64,000 bases of DNA from positions 49,913 through 113,912 of the forward strand of contig JAUSNJ010000086.1 of the NCBI GenBank assembly GCA_030645355.1, read 5' to 3'. Below the pieces are notes generated by a model, which was given only the letters and a program-made list of their open reading frames with translations, was not told where the DNA came from and made no database searches. Shown here in pieces: positions 7,262-16,202 of the stretch (its first letter is position 1; each line of letters begins with the position of its first letter). The position numbers were made by a program, and so were the translations under genes. Source of the stretch: Rhodoferax sp. GTDB taxonomy: Bacteria > Pseudomonadota > Gammaproteobacteria > Burkholderiales > Burkholderiaceae_C.

Positions 7262-9535
7262 ATGCGCATTTCCCGTCTGAACCGAACACTGGTCAATCTT
7301 CCCCACTGCGCGCTGGCCTTGGCCGCGTTAGCCTGTTTTTCCGCTGACGCCCAGGTAGCCCCCTCACCAACGCCCCCGGAAGCCGACAGCAAGGACGCAA
7401 AGCCAGGAACCAACCCCGCCCCCACACTCAATCGTGTCGAAGTTATTGGCTCCAGCAGCGACACAGACCTGCGCCGCGCTTCCACCGCAGCCAAGATCAT
7501 CATCGGCAAGGAAGATATCGAGCGCTACGGGGATAGCTCGGTCAGCGAAGTTCTCAAGCGCTTGCCTGGTGTGACCACCGGTGGTCGCCCCGGGCGCGGC
7601 GGCGACGTGCGCATGCGCGGCATGGGCGGTGGTTACACGCAACTGCTGATCAATGGCGAGCGCATGCCACCGGGTTTTTCCTTGGACAATTTGCCTCCGG
7701 ACCAAGTGGAACGCATCGAAGTCATGCGGGCACCCACTGCCGAGTATGGCGCCCGCGCTGTGGCCGGCACCATCAATGTGGTGCTGAAAGAGGCGCTCAA
7801 GAAGACGCTCAATGAGGTCCGCATTGGAGCCGGCGTTGAGGACAACCGGGTGTCACCCAACCTGTCCTGGACGCGCAACGACAAGTTTGGGGAAGGCGTT
7901 GCCTACACCGTAACCCTGTCCGCCAACCGCAGTGACACCCGCGATGAACATGACACCCGCACCCGCTGGTACGACCTGGGCAGCGGTCTGACGGTACTGA
8001 ACCAGCATGAAACAGGCTTTAGTGCCAACACACGGCAAGGCGTTCACCTGAATGGGCGCGTGCAAATTGCCATTGCGCCGGGAGAGTCGCTGATCCTGAT
8101 GCCATTTTTGATGCTGTCGCAAGGCACGTCTGAATCACAAGGCCAACTCGACCAGCTGCCCGGTGGAGCCATTACCCAGCCGTATGCACGCTATGCCACA
8201 GCCGGTGATGGCCGCTTCAGTTCACTGCGGGGCAATGCCCAATGGCAGAAAAATCTGGGCAACGGCGCCCGGCTTGAGTTGCGCGGTGGCGCCGGAAGTG
8301 GCAATTTCGAAAACCACGGGACCCGACAGGAATTTGACAGCGCCGGACTGCTGACCCGAACCACAGACGACCAGACCAGCACCCGGGAAACGGGCTGGAA
8401 CCTGACCGGCAAGGCTTCCCAACAACTGGAAAATGAACACAGCCTGGTGGCCGGTTTAGAGCTGGATAACAGCATCCGCAAACAAAGCCGCACCACCCTG
8501 CAAAACGGCCAGCCCATCCTCACCGAGTTCGGTGACGACCTCAGCGCCTCCAGCATGCGCTTGGCCACCTATATTCAGGACGAGTGGAACCCCACCAAGC
8601 AGATTTCCGCCTACGCCGGACTGCGCTGGGAAGGCATTGAAACCCGCAGCGACAGCGATGCCTACCAGGTCAGCAACCGCAGCAGCGTAGTGACGCCCCT
8701 GCTGCATGCGACCTGGAGGCCGACCGAGACAAGCCGCGACCAGTGGCGCAGCAGCCTGACGCGCAGCTACAAGGCCGCCAGTTTGCAGGAGCTGATTGCC
8801 CGGCCCGCCATTTCGCAGCGTTTCCCGACCGGCAGCAACGAAGTAGGCAGCCCGGACCGCGCCGGTAACCCCCATCTGGCCCCCGAACTGGCACGCGGGT
8901 TCGAGTTGGCCTACGAGCACTACCTGGGCAAAGGCGGCCTGATGAGCGCCAACTTCTTCTACCGCCGCATCAACGATCTGATTCGCAATGTGGTGGCACT
9001 GGAAGATGTCTCCTGGTCTACCGACAAGCGATGGGTGTCACGCCCGCAGAACGTGGGCGATGCCATTGCCCAGGGCATTGAGCTGGAAGCCAAGTTCCGC
9101 ATGGATGAGCTGTGGGCAGACGCCCCGCCGGTCTCCCTGCGCACCAATGTCAGTTTCTTTGATTCCCGTGTGGAACAGGTGCCCGGCCCGAACAACCGGC
9201 TGGAAGGCCAACCCAAGGGCACGGCCAACCTGGGCGCCGACTACAAGATGCGCGGTCTGCCCCTGAGCCTGGGTGCCAGTGTCAACATCACGCCGGGCTA
9301 CGATTTGCAGCTCAGCGACATCCAGAGCAGCTCCGTGGGCACCAAGGTCGTCACCGATGCCTTTCTGGTGTGGTTCATCAACCCCAGCGCGCAATTGCGC
9401 CTGAGCGCCAACAATCTGCTGCCCCATGATTACCTCAGCACCGGCAGCACCCTGAATGGAACACAACGCCAGGATAACGAGAGCGCCAACGCGTCCAAAA
9501 TCCGCTGGGGATTGCGGCTGGAATTCAAGCTTTAG
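7262..9535 (+). CDS. TonB-dependent outer-membrane receptor
   Basis: 757 residues from ATG 7262, which gives a signal peptide ending CFSADAQ. A linker rich in Pro/Asp/Lys precedes NRVEVIGSSS, a TonB-box-like segment. The plug domain follows (KIIIGKEDIERYGDSS, RLPGVTT, MRGMGGGYTQLLINGER, LPPDQVERIEVMRAPTAEYG). The barrel ends LRWGLRLEFKL-like with a C-terminal aromatic/hydrophobic residue. Ligand unknown. The 3' end overlaps the convergent thioredoxin-like gene by 11 bases. No partner transporter is adjacent. Confidence 0.9.
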   Translation: MRISRLNRTLVNLPHCALALAALACFSADAQVAPSPTPPEADSKDAKPGTNPAPTLNRVEVIGSSSDTDLRRASTAAKIIIGKEDIERYGDSSVSEVLKRLPGVTTGGRPGRGGDVRMRGMGGGYTQLLINGERMPPGFSLDNLPPDQVERIEVMRAPTAEYGARAVAGTINVVLKEALKKTLNEVRIGAGVEDNRVSPNLSWTRNDKFGEGVAYTVTLSANRSDTRDEHDTRTRWYDLGSGLTVLNQHETGFSANTRQGVHLNGRVQIAIAPGESLILMPFLMLSQGTSESQGQLDQLPGGAITQPYARYATAGDGRFSSLRGNAQWQKNLGNGARLELRGGAGSGNFENHGTRQEFDSAGLLTRTTDDQTSTRETGWNLTGKASQQLENEHSLVAGLELDNSIRKQSRTTLQNGQPILTEFGDDLSASSMRLATYIQDEWNPTKQISAYAGLRWEGIETRSDSDAYQVSNRSSVVTPLLHATWRPTETSRDQWRSSLTRSYKAASLQELIARPAISQRFPTGSNEVGSPDRAGNPHLAPELARGFELAYEHYLGKGGLMSANFFYRRINDLIRNVVALEDVSWSTDKRWVSRPQNVGDAIAQGIELEAKFRMDELWADAPPVSLRTNVSFFDSRVEQVPGPNNRLEGQPKGTANLGADYKMRGLPLSLGASVNITPGYDLQLSDIQSSSVGTKVVTDAFLVWFINPSAQLRLSANNLLPHDYLSTGSTLNGTQRQDNESANASKIRWGLRLEFKL

Positions 9536-11132
9536 GGCTCTTGCCAAACACACCGGTGCAGGCAGCGCGCGCGCTGTCTGCCTCGGGCAGCTTGGCACAA
9601 ATGCCGTTGAGCTGGGCACTGAGTTTCTGTACCACGGCGGCGTGCTTGCCATCGGCATTCCATTTGCCGAGCTGCGCGCCCATTTTCTCCAGACTGCGGC
9701 GGTTGCGCTCATAAAACGTCTCCGGAGCCGCATCCAGTTCGGCAATCACCTGCGCCGCCGCTTTTTCGATGCGCGCGCTGTCCTGGGGCGCCATCTCGAT
9801 CAGTTTCAGCACGTAGCCACTACCCCACTGCAAGCGGGTGGCGGGCCCCATGGAGCCGGCGTAGGCCTTCTCGGCCCAGTCCAGCGACGCGGCCTTGTCG
9901 CCGCGTTTCTTGGCATTCGAAGCCAGTACCAGCATGTGGTAGTACGCCGACACCGCCTTGGGCAGTTCGGCCTGCAACATCGCGTCGGAGGCGTCGAGCA
10001 TGCCCACCTCACTGAGCAAATGCGCCGCGGAGGGGATCACCGCCTGGCGCTCGTACTTGTCGGTGCTGGTCGTATCGGCCTTGGCCGCAGCGGCCTGGGC
10101 CTGCGCCACCAATTCGGCAGGCAGATCAACCTTGGCATTCTTGGGCTTGTCGATTTGCGCCAGACTGACCTTGGCCTGCACCGCACCGAGCTGATCGGCC
10201 TTGGACAATGCCTGGTCAGACGCCAGCCGGTCCAGTGCCGCATTCATCGCGGATACCAGCGCCGTGCGCTCGGTACTGCCGGCAGCGGTCAACACGGTCA
10301 CCAGATCGTTGGCATAGTTGACGAAGATGTCACCGTTCTCCCGCGTCCGAGGCGCATCGGCCAGAATTTTCTGGACCTGGGCCAGGGCCTGTGCTTTGTC
10401 CAGTTGCGGCGTCTTTTCCTGGGCTGCAAGCGCGACGGAGCGCAGCGCGAGGCGCGCGGCCGCTTCTTCCTGCTGCGCCGGGCATTTCAGTGCCAATTGC
10501 TGCACGGTAGAGGCCAGCTCCTTCTTGGGCAGCAGCTGTGCCTCATCCAGTTCCCAAGAGTAGTACGCCAGCATGCGCCATGCGTCAGCGGAAAGCGCTG
10601 TGCCACCGGCGCCAGGTGCGGCCAGTGCCGCAGCCAGGGTTTCCTTGATGGGTTGCGTGGCATTCATTCCCATCTTCAGCACCTGCATATACTGCACGGC
10701 ATCCACCTCACCGGGCAAGCGCGTGAGTTCGGTGCCGTCGGGCTTGAACAGAATCGTGGTCGGGTAGCCGCGCACCTTGAACTGCGTGCCCAATTTTTGC
10801 GCACCGGGCGTGTCGCCATCCAGATAGACCGGAATGAAGCCTTTGCTGCGCTCCACAAAATCAGGGCGGTTGAAAACCGTGGCCTTGATCTGGTTGCACG
10901 GTGGGCACCAAACCGCGCCCCAATACAAGAACACCGGTTTGTTGTCAGCCTTGGCCTTGGCAAAAACAGCGTCAAGACTGGCGCCATCGGGCTTGACCCA
11001 ATCGATTCCGGCATGGGCCGCAGCGGCAGAAGGCACAGCCGGTTTGGCTGCAGGCAACGCCGCGGTTTCAGGCGCTTTGGAGCACGCCACAAGCAGCACG
11101 GGTAGGGCGGCGAGCAATGCGAGACGGGTCAT
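9525..11132 (-). CDS. Thioredoxin-fold lipoprotein with long helical C-terminus
   Basis: 535 residues. The start at 11132 gives a lipoprotein signal MTRLALLAALPVLLVAC. The thioredoxin domain (about residues 45-165) has the redox motif W-C-P-P-C (Cys76 and Cys79) and the cis-Pro loop VRGYPTTILF. The remaining 370 residues are helical and repeat-like, with alanine-rich helices and no recognised domain. Probably a periplasmic thiol oxidoreductase of the DUF255/thioredoxin-like kind. The DegQ-like protease lies divergently, which fits an envelope protein quality role (inference). Confidence 0.82.
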   Translation of the reverse strand: MTRLALLAALPVLLVACSKAPETAALPAAKPAVPSAAAAHAGIDWVKPDGASLDAVFAKAKADNKPVFLYWGAVWCPPCNQIKATVFNRPDFVERSKGFIPVYLDGDTPGAQKLGTQFKVRGYPTTILFKPDGTELTRLPGEVDAVQYMQVLKMGMNATQPIKETLAAALAAPGAGGTALSADAWRMLAYYSWELDEAQLLPKKELASTVQQLALKCPAQQEEAAARLALRSVALAAQEKTPQLDKAQALAQVQKILADAPRTRENGDIFVNYANDLVTVLTAAGSTERTALVSAMNAALDRLASDQALSKADQLGAVQAKVSLAQIDKPKNAKVDLPAELVAQAQAAAAKADTTSTDKYERQAVIPSAAHLLSEVGMLDASDAMLQAELPKAVSAYYHMLVLASNAKKRGDKAASLDWAEKAYAGSMGPATRLQWGSGYVLKLIEMAPQDSARIEKAAAQVIAELDAAPETFYERNRRSLEKMGAQLGKWNADGKHAAVVQKLSAQLNGICAKLPEADSARAACTGVFGKSPKA

Positions 11133-11296
11133 GGATTTCAAACCTTTTGTAAAAGTGAAGCCAGGATTTTGCGCCATTTCCGAACGCCCTGCCCACACGG
11201 ACCGTGCCTGCGCGGCATCTGAAGCTTGCGCGGACCTTTACGCCGGCTTCACGCAGCCTTAACCGGTTCGCCACCTTCGGGACCGAAGATAGGCAG

Positions 11297-12805
11297 ATGG
11301 AAAAACCACATCGACATCATCTCCCATACCGTCCGCAGATTCTGCGGGTCATTGGCCTAGCCTGGCTGTGCGCCGCTGCCAGCCTTCCCACGCCCGGCCT
11401 TGCGCAGAGCGGCCCATCCCAGACGGCGGCGGTCGCCACAGCGGCGTCCGTGGCGCTACCGGACATGACCACGATCGCCGCCCGGCTATCGCCCAGTGTC
11501 GTCAACATCAGTGTGCGCGGCGTGCGCAAGGTATCAACAGCCGCAAAGACCACGCCCCCCGCCGGTGACGGTTCCGCAGGTTCCCCGGACGACCTGGCAT
11601 TGCGCGAATACCTGCGCCGGTTCCAGCAGCGCTTCGGCGAGCTGCCTTCCCAGTTGAACATGCCGGTGCGCGGCGAAGGCTCCGGCTTCATCGTCCGCTC
11701 CGACGGCGTGATCATGACCAACGCCCATGTGATCAGCGATGCGGACGAAGTGGTCGTCAAACTGTCCGACCGCCGGGAGTTCCTGGCCAAGGTGCTGGGC
11801 ACCGACAAGCGCACGGATATTGCCATCCTCAAGATCGATGCCAGGGATCTGCCCGCGGTCGTGTTGGCCCCCTCCAAGCCGCAGCGGGTCGGCGACTGGG
11901 TGATGGCGATTGGCTCGCCGTTCGGCTTCGAGAGCACGGTCACGGCCGGCGTCATCAGCGCCACCCGCAGGACCCTGCCCGGAGACGGAACGGTGGCCTT
12001 TATCCAGACCGATGCGGCCGTCAATCCCGGCAATTCCGGCGGCCCGCTGATCAACATGCAGGGTGAGGTCATCGGTATCAACTCGCAGATTTTCTCGCTG
12101 TCGGGCGGCTACCAGGGCGTGTCGTTCGCAATACCGGTCGACGTCGCGGTGAACATCGAGCAGCAAATTCTGGCCACCGGCCAGGTGCGCCACGCCAAGA
12201 TCGGGGTCGCCGTCCAGGAGGTGGACCAGTTGCTGGCCCAATCGTTTGGTCTGGCCCGGCCACGCGGCGCGCTCGTGTCGGAAGTGGTGCCTGGCGGCGC
12301 AGCGGATCGCGCCGGCATCCACGTCGGCGACATCGTGCTGACCGCCAATGGCAAGGCAATGGAACAAGCGGGGGACTTTTCCGTCGTCGTTGGCATGGCG
12401 CTGCCACGTGACCGGCTGGGCCTCTCGGTCTGGCGCAGAAGCAAGGAAGTCAGCCTGCAAGTCACGATGGACGACTCCGCCGACGGTCTGGCCCAGCCGG
12501 TGGTCGACACGGCCGGCACACCTATCAACCGCCTGGGCCTGGCACTGCGGCTGGCCAAGCCCGATGAACTGGGTGCAATGGGAGCGGCGAGTGGATTGTT
12601 CATTGAAAAAGTCAGCGGGGCTGCCGAGCGCGCCGGCGTGCAGGCAGGCGATCTCTTGCTGGCCATCAACAACGAAAACATCCACACCGTTGCACAAGCC
12701 AGAACCCTGGCCGACGGGTCAGCGGGGGCCGTCGCCTTGCTGCTGCTGCGCGATGGTTCGCGCCTGTTTGTACCACTGCGTCTGGCAGCACCGCCCACGG
12801 TCTAG
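11297..12805 (+). CDS. HtrA/DegQ-family serine endoprotease
   Basis: 502 residues from ATG 11297. N-terminal signal region ends near GLAQ. Catalytic triad: His144 (TNAHVIS), Asp174 (RTDIAIL) and Ser247 (NPGNSGGPL). Two PDZ domains follow (about 275-365 and 405-495), the first starting near IGVAVQEVDQ. An unusual Pro/Thr/Ala-rich insert precedes the LA loop (STAAKTTPPAGDGSAGS). It degrades or chaperones misfolded proteins in the periplasm. A linker loop LREYLRRFQQRFGELP is typical of the DegP/DegQ branch; which one cannot be settled here. Confidence 0.9.
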   Translation: MEKPHRHHLPYRPQILRVIGLAWLCAAASLPTPGLAQSGPSQTAAVATAASVALPDMTTIAARLSPSVVNISVRGVRKVSTAAKTTPPAGDGSAGSPDDLALREYLRRFQQRFGELPSQLNMPVRGEGSGFIVRSDGVIMTNAHVISDADEVVVKLSDRREFLAKVLGTDKRTDIAILKIDARDLPAVVLAPSKPQRVGDWVMAIGSPFGFESTVTAGVISATRRTLPGDGTVAFIQTDAAVNPGNSGGPLINMQGEVIGINSQIFSLSGGYQGVSFAIPVDVAVNIEQQILATGQVRHAKIGVAVQEVDQLLAQSFGLARPRGALVSEVVPGGAADRAGIHVGDIVLTANGKAMEQAGDFSVVVGMALPRDRLGLSVWRRSKEVSLQVTMDDSADGLAQPVVDTAGTPINRLGLALRLAKPDELGAMGAASGLFIEKVSGAAERAGVQAGDLLLAINNENIHTVAQARTLADGSAGAVALLLLRDGSRLFVPLRLAAPPTV

Positions 12806-12815
12806 GGGGGCGCCA

Positions 12816-13523
12816 TCAATGCACCCAGCGCAAATCCCACTCCTGCACGATAGGGCCGTACTGTCCCCTGGTTTCGGCGGTGGGCATCAGCGTGTATTTC
12901 GCGCTCAGGCGCCCAGCATCCGCGAAGGACTGCGGCGCCAGCCCTTGCATACCGGGTGCGCCGGTGCCGACATACAGTGCAACCCCTTGCTTCTTCTTGT
13001 ACGCGCACGAGCGGGAATGCACACAGTTGAATGCGACATCCTGGGTGGACAACAGAGTCAGCGACAACTCATGCTTCTTCTTGTCAAGGTCCACGTTGAG
13101 TATGCCGGTCGGCTTCATGGCAATCTCCACGGGCGCCGCCAGCGCACAGGTCCAACTGCTGAACTTGCCATCCGACTCGGCCGACCTTTCTTTGAACGAA
13201 ACATCCCATTGCGACAGCAGCACGCTGGCATTGGGCGCCTCTCCGCTCAGAAAGTCAGAGCTGACGGACCTGCTGTCGCGTTCGGTGACGGGCAGGCTGA
13301 CCTTGACGGTGGCACGAGAAACCACCTGCGGGCTGACCTCGGTTCCTGACACATTGATGGTCCCGGTATAGGCACCCAGTTTGGCCGGCTGCGCCAGCAC
13401 CGCAGCGGGTGCGGCACCGGCCACGACAGCGACAATGATCACGCCGTTGAAGCATGACGCCAGACGCATTCCGTTTGATGATCTGGCCGCTTTGGCCCGC
13501 GAAGGCGCAATTTCTGTCAGCAT
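12816..13523 (-). CDS. Secreted protein of unknown function
   Basis: 235 residues. ATG 13523 is preceded by GGGAGA, and the sequence from Met19 onward (MRLASCFNGVIIVAVVAG...) is a membrane/signal segment ending in AVLAQ, so it is exported. The mature part is beta-rich (LGAYTGTINVSGTE, ATVKVSLPVTE) with two Cys in a short spacing (FNCVHSRSCAY) and a third at WTCALA. I do not recognise a family. Convergent with the protease (10-base gap) and divergent from the PA2779/PA2778 pair. Confidence 0.65.
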   Translation of the reverse strand: MLTEIAPSRAKAARSSNGMRLASCFNGVIIVAVVAGAAPAAVLAQPAKLGAYTGTINVSGTEVSPQVVSRATVKVSLPVTERDSRSVSSDFLSGEAPNASVLLSQWDVSFKERSAESDGKFSSWTCALAAPVEIAMKPTGILNVDLDKKKHELSLTLLSTQDVAFNCVHSRSCAYKKKQGVALYVGTGAPGMQGLAPQSFADAGRLSAKYTLMPTAETRGQYGPIVQEWDLRWVH

Positions 13524-13686
13524 GGTTTTGGTTCTCCCTGGGCCGATTAAACAGGCTTACCAACGGGCACGCAAGCGCCAAGCACGACGGTAATAGTTTG
13601 TAAGTGGAGCCCCAAAGCCCTTCAGGTGGATCAAAATGGAGCACTCCCATTTGCCCATCTATCGCTACCGCGTTCACACACATCCC

Positions 13687-14076
13687 ATGTCCATCTACAA
13701 ACGTTTTCTCGCCTCCACCCTGATCGCTTCCACGCTGGTCATGGGTCTTCCCGCAACCGCCCAAGCGGGCATTGTGCCGACCCAAGACGCCATGTCCACC
13801 AGCTCAGCCACGGTGAACCGTGCACAGATCAATACCTTTCTGGCTCGCGCTGACGTACGCAAAGGTCTGATGGACCAGGGTATCGATGTAGAGGCCGCCC
13901 AGAGCCGCGTCAACTCCCTGTCAGACGCCGAGGTGGCGGAGCTGGCCGGCCGGGTTGACCAGGCTCCAGCCGGTGGCGATGTTCTTGGCCTGATGTTCAC
14001 GGTTTTCATTGTTTTGCTGGTGACCGATATTCTGGGCCTCACCAAAGTCTTCCCGTTCACTCGATCGGTGCGATGA
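13687..14076 (+). CDS. PA2779 family protein
   Basis: 129 residues from ATG 13687. Signal peptide MSIYKRFLASTLIAST...ATAQA, then a helix pair with VRKGLMDQGIDVEAAQSRV and LSDAEVAELAGRVD, and a C-terminal transmembrane segment LGLMFTVFIVLLVTDILGL. This matches the small membrane partner named PA2779 in Pseudomonas. Function unknown. The stop overlaps the start of the next gene by ATGA, and a terminator-like hairpin lies just inside that gene. Confidence 0.85.
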   Translation: MSIYKRFLASTLIASTLVMGLPATAQAGIVPTQDAMSTSSATVNRAQINTFLARADVRKGLMDQGIDVEAAQSRVNSLSDAEVAELAGRVDQAPAGGDVLGLMFTVFIVLLVTDILGLTKVFPFTRSVR

Positions 14077-15017
14077 GCAAACGGCGCTCCCGCCTGGCAT
14101 CCCCCGCTGTGGCGGGGGTTTTCATTTGTGCCGTGCTTGCGGGCTGTGCGGCACCGCAAACCGCCCATCTGGCCCACCAATGGCCGCCCATGCTGCCAGC
14201 ACGCGCCGAACTGGTGAACACACCGTTCATACCCCAGGACGACTATGAATGCGGTCCCGCCGCATTGGCCATGGTCCTGCAGGCCGCAGGACTGCTGGTC
14301 ACTGCAGACGAACTCGTTGCGCAGGTCTATTTGCCGGGTCGCAAGGGTTCGCTGCAAGTGGAGATGCTGGCCGCGGCACGCCGAAACGGACTGCCGGCCT
14401 ACTCGCTGGAGCCCGCCCTGGACGCCGTGCTGCAGGAGGTTGCTGCGGGCAACCCGGTGCTGGTTTTCCAAAACCTGTCGCTTCCCGTCTATCCGGTATG
14501 GCACTACGCCGTGGTAATTGGCTATGACCGCGAGCGCCGGGAACTCCTGCTGCATTCGGGCCGCACCCCACGCCAGACCCTGTCGCTGGATACGTTTGAG
14601 CGCACGTGGGCAAGGGGCAAGCATTGGTCCATGGTGGCACTCCCGCCGACCCGCCTGCCCACAACCGCACAGGATGACACGTTTGCCCGATCGGTCGCAG
14701 CACTCGAAAGGGTTGACCCCAAGGCGGCCAGTACTGCGTACGCCACCGCATTGAAGCGATGGCCCCTGCACCGTGCGCTGATGCTGGGCAGCGGCAATAC
14801 AGCCTATGCCCTCGGAGACCTGTCTTCCGCACAGTCAGCGTACAACGCGGCGGTGCAGGCACACCCGGACTTTGCGGATGCCTGGAACAACCTGGCGCAA
14901 GTGCTGCTGGACCTGGGCAACCAACCTGGGGCAAAGCAGGCCATCGCCAAGGCCGTGGCACTGGGTGGTCCGCGGCTGTCACAGTATCTGGCCCTGCAAG
15001 AGACCGTTGGCCGCTGA
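14073..15017 (+). CDS. PA2778 family C39-like cysteine peptidase with TPR tail
   Basis: 314 residues. Lipoprotein signal with lipobox VLAGC near residue 25. The peptidase domain has the Cys in QDDYECGPAALAMVLQAAG and the His in YPVWHYAVVIGYDRERRE, followed by Asp-containing LLHSGRTPR. TPR-like repeats follow (ALGDLSSAQSAYNAAVQAHP, FADAWNNLAQVLLDLGNQ). C39-like domains cleave double-glycine leaders or bind substrates; here the target is unknown. Translationally coupled to PA2779, so the two probably act together at the outer face of a membrane. Confidence 0.85.
   Translation: MSKRRSRLASPAVAGVFICAVLAGCAAPQTAHLAHQWPPMLPARAELVNTPFIPQDDYECGPAALAMVLQAAGLLVTADELVAQVYLPGRKGSLQVEMLAAARRNGLPAYSLEPALDAVLQEVAAGNPVLVFQNLSLPVYPVWHYAVVIGYDRERRELLLHSGRTPRQTLSLDTFERTWARGKHWSMVALPPTRLPTTAQDDTFARSVAALERVDPKAASTAYATALKRWPLHRALMLGSGNTAYALGDLSSAQSAYNAAVQAHPDFADAWNNLAQVLLDLGNQPGAKQAIAKAVALGGPRLSQYLALQETVGR
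14101..14122 (+). terminator. Terminator-like hairpin inside the PA2778 coding start
   Basis: A perfect stem CCCCCGC/GCGGGGG (14101-14107 and 14112-14118, loop TGTG) is followed by TTTTC. It lies 28 bases into the PA2778 gene, within the signal-peptide codons. It looks like an intrinsic terminator or attenuator that would reduce transcription of PA2778 relative to PA2779. Confidence 0.5.
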
Positions 15018-15026
15018 AACCAGTGC

Positions 15027-16112
15027 TCAGCGCGCAGTAGCGCTCGAACGGTTGAGCGTGTTGAACAGGTTGTAAGCGCCAACCGGCCGGTCCATGGGAA
15101 TGCGCTTGACTTCCCTGCGGGTTGCCGCATCCAGCACCACCAGGGCACCGCCGTCAGCCTTGTGCTCCCGCAAACTGGTCAGCGCGTACCGGCCGTCGCG
15201 GGTTAACGTGTTCCGCGCCAGGGCTTGGCCAGAGGTGGTGGTGTCCTGCACCACGAAATCGGCAACGCGCTTGCGCACGTCCAGATTGACAAGCTGACCC
15301 TTGCCTGCTCCGTGGCGGAGAGCCATCAGTTCGGAATAGTCCGGGGTGAAGGAGAAATCATCGAGGGGCTCGGAGAGGTAGGAGCGCCGGGGGTTCAGAA
15401 AACCGCGGATGAACGCCCCTTCCTTGTATTGAAAGTCATGCACCATACCCACCGCAATATCCTCGGCCGCCGGGTCGTAGCTGACTTCCCAGACCTCGGC
15501 CACATCCTTCAGGGCCACGACAAAACTCCTGCGTGGCGGCGCGTCGCGCAGGGCCGCGACACGCGAGTGTGTCTTGCCATTCTTGTCCTTGACAGCCAAC
15601 ACCTTGAGCGGGTTCAGGTCGGCATCCAGCAGAACCAGCGTAGCAGGCAGGTCGTTGGCGACCGCCACAAACTTGCCGTCGCCCGACACCGCCATCTGGC
15701 GCGTGCTGGAGCCAACCCGGACCTCGGCCACCAGCACGAGATTCCAGATGTCGAACTTGGTGATCCAGCCATCGTTCGAGGCTAGGAACATGTAACGCCC
15801 GTCGGGCGTGAAGGCCGGCCCAGCATCCAGCAGGTTGCGGCTCGCAAAACGGTGGATGGGCTCCAGCTTGTCGCCATCCAGCACCGTCACGTGCTGGTCT
15901 GCAGCCTCCACCACGATGAAGAGGTTCAGCATGTCCGCACCCCGGAACAGCGCTGACGCGGTAGCCGGCAATCCGGCGGACGCCGGGTTGACAGTGCGCG
16001 AGGCCCGCATGTCCGACTCCGAGAAGTCGGCCTGCGTGGCCAGCGCCACGCCAGCCATTCCGAGCAGGGCAAACCCGAAAAGGAAAGATCGCCAAGTTGC
16101 TATACATTTCAT
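15027..16112 (-). CDS. Secreted cytochrome d1/YncE-like beta-propeller protein
   Basis: 361 residues. The start at 16112 gives signal MKCIATWRSFLFGFALLGMAG...ALA; an in-frame extension to 16346 would run back through the regulator gene and is rejected. The mature protein is built of blades such as LNLFIVVEAADQHVTVLDGD, GPAFTPDGRYMFLASNDGW and MAVSGDGKFVAVANDLPA, typical of cytochrome d1-type heme domains and NirF-like proteins. No c-heme CxxCH is present. No nir genes lie nearby, so a nitrite-reductase role is not supported. The first codons and leader are part of repeat copy 2. Confidence 0.75.
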   Translation of the reverse strand: MKCIATWRSFLFGFALLGMAGVALATQADFSESDMRASRTVNPASAGLPATASALFRGADMLNLFIVVEAADQHVTVLDGDKLEPIHRFASRNLLDAGPAFTPDGRYMFLASNDGWITKFDIWNLVLVAEVRVGSSTRQMAVSGDGKFVAVANDLPATLVLLDADLNPLKVLAVKDKNGKTHSRVAALRDAPPRRSFVVALKDVAEVWEVSYDPAAEDIAVGMVHDFQYKEGAFIRGFLNPRRSYLSEPLDDFSFTPDYSELMALRHGAGKGQLVNLDVRKRVADFVVQDTTTSGQALARNTLTRDGRYALTSLREHKADGGALVVLDAATRREVKRIPMDRPVGAYNLFNTLNRSSATAR

Positions 16113-16154
16113 AGCGATATATCCAATACATACGAGGGCTACAGCCCATTTTTC
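16097..16154 (+). repeat. 58-bp GAGGGCT repeat, copy 2
   Basis: Starts TTGCTATACATTTCATAGC and continues to ATACGAGGGCTACAGCCC and ATTTTTC. It overlaps the start codon (16112-16110, minus strand) and leader of the beta-propeller gene. Confidence 0.85.
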
Positions 16155-16169
16155 ATCAGAACTCTCGAG

Positions 16170-16192
16170 ATTATACCCAATATGGGTATAAT
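16170..16192. promoter_or_regulatory. Divergent operator with embedded -10 boxes
   Basis: A perfect inverted repeat of 9-bp arms, ATTATACCC (16170-16178) and GGGTATAAT (16184-16192), separated by AATAT. Each arm's outer half is a TATAAT -10 element, one for each direction. It lies between the beta-propeller gene (minus) and the regulator gene (plus), so the regulator may repress both. No good -35 hexamer is seen at 17 bp in either direction, which suggests activation or a non-standard promoter. Confidence 0.6.
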
Positions 16193-16202
16193 TCCGGCTG
16201 CC

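Noticed and set aside
9456..11105. 549-codon open frame on the plus strand opposite the thioredoxin-like gene
   Set aside because: Overlaps a well-supported lipoprotein gene with a WCPPC motif; the translation is arginine- and glycine-rich with no known domain.
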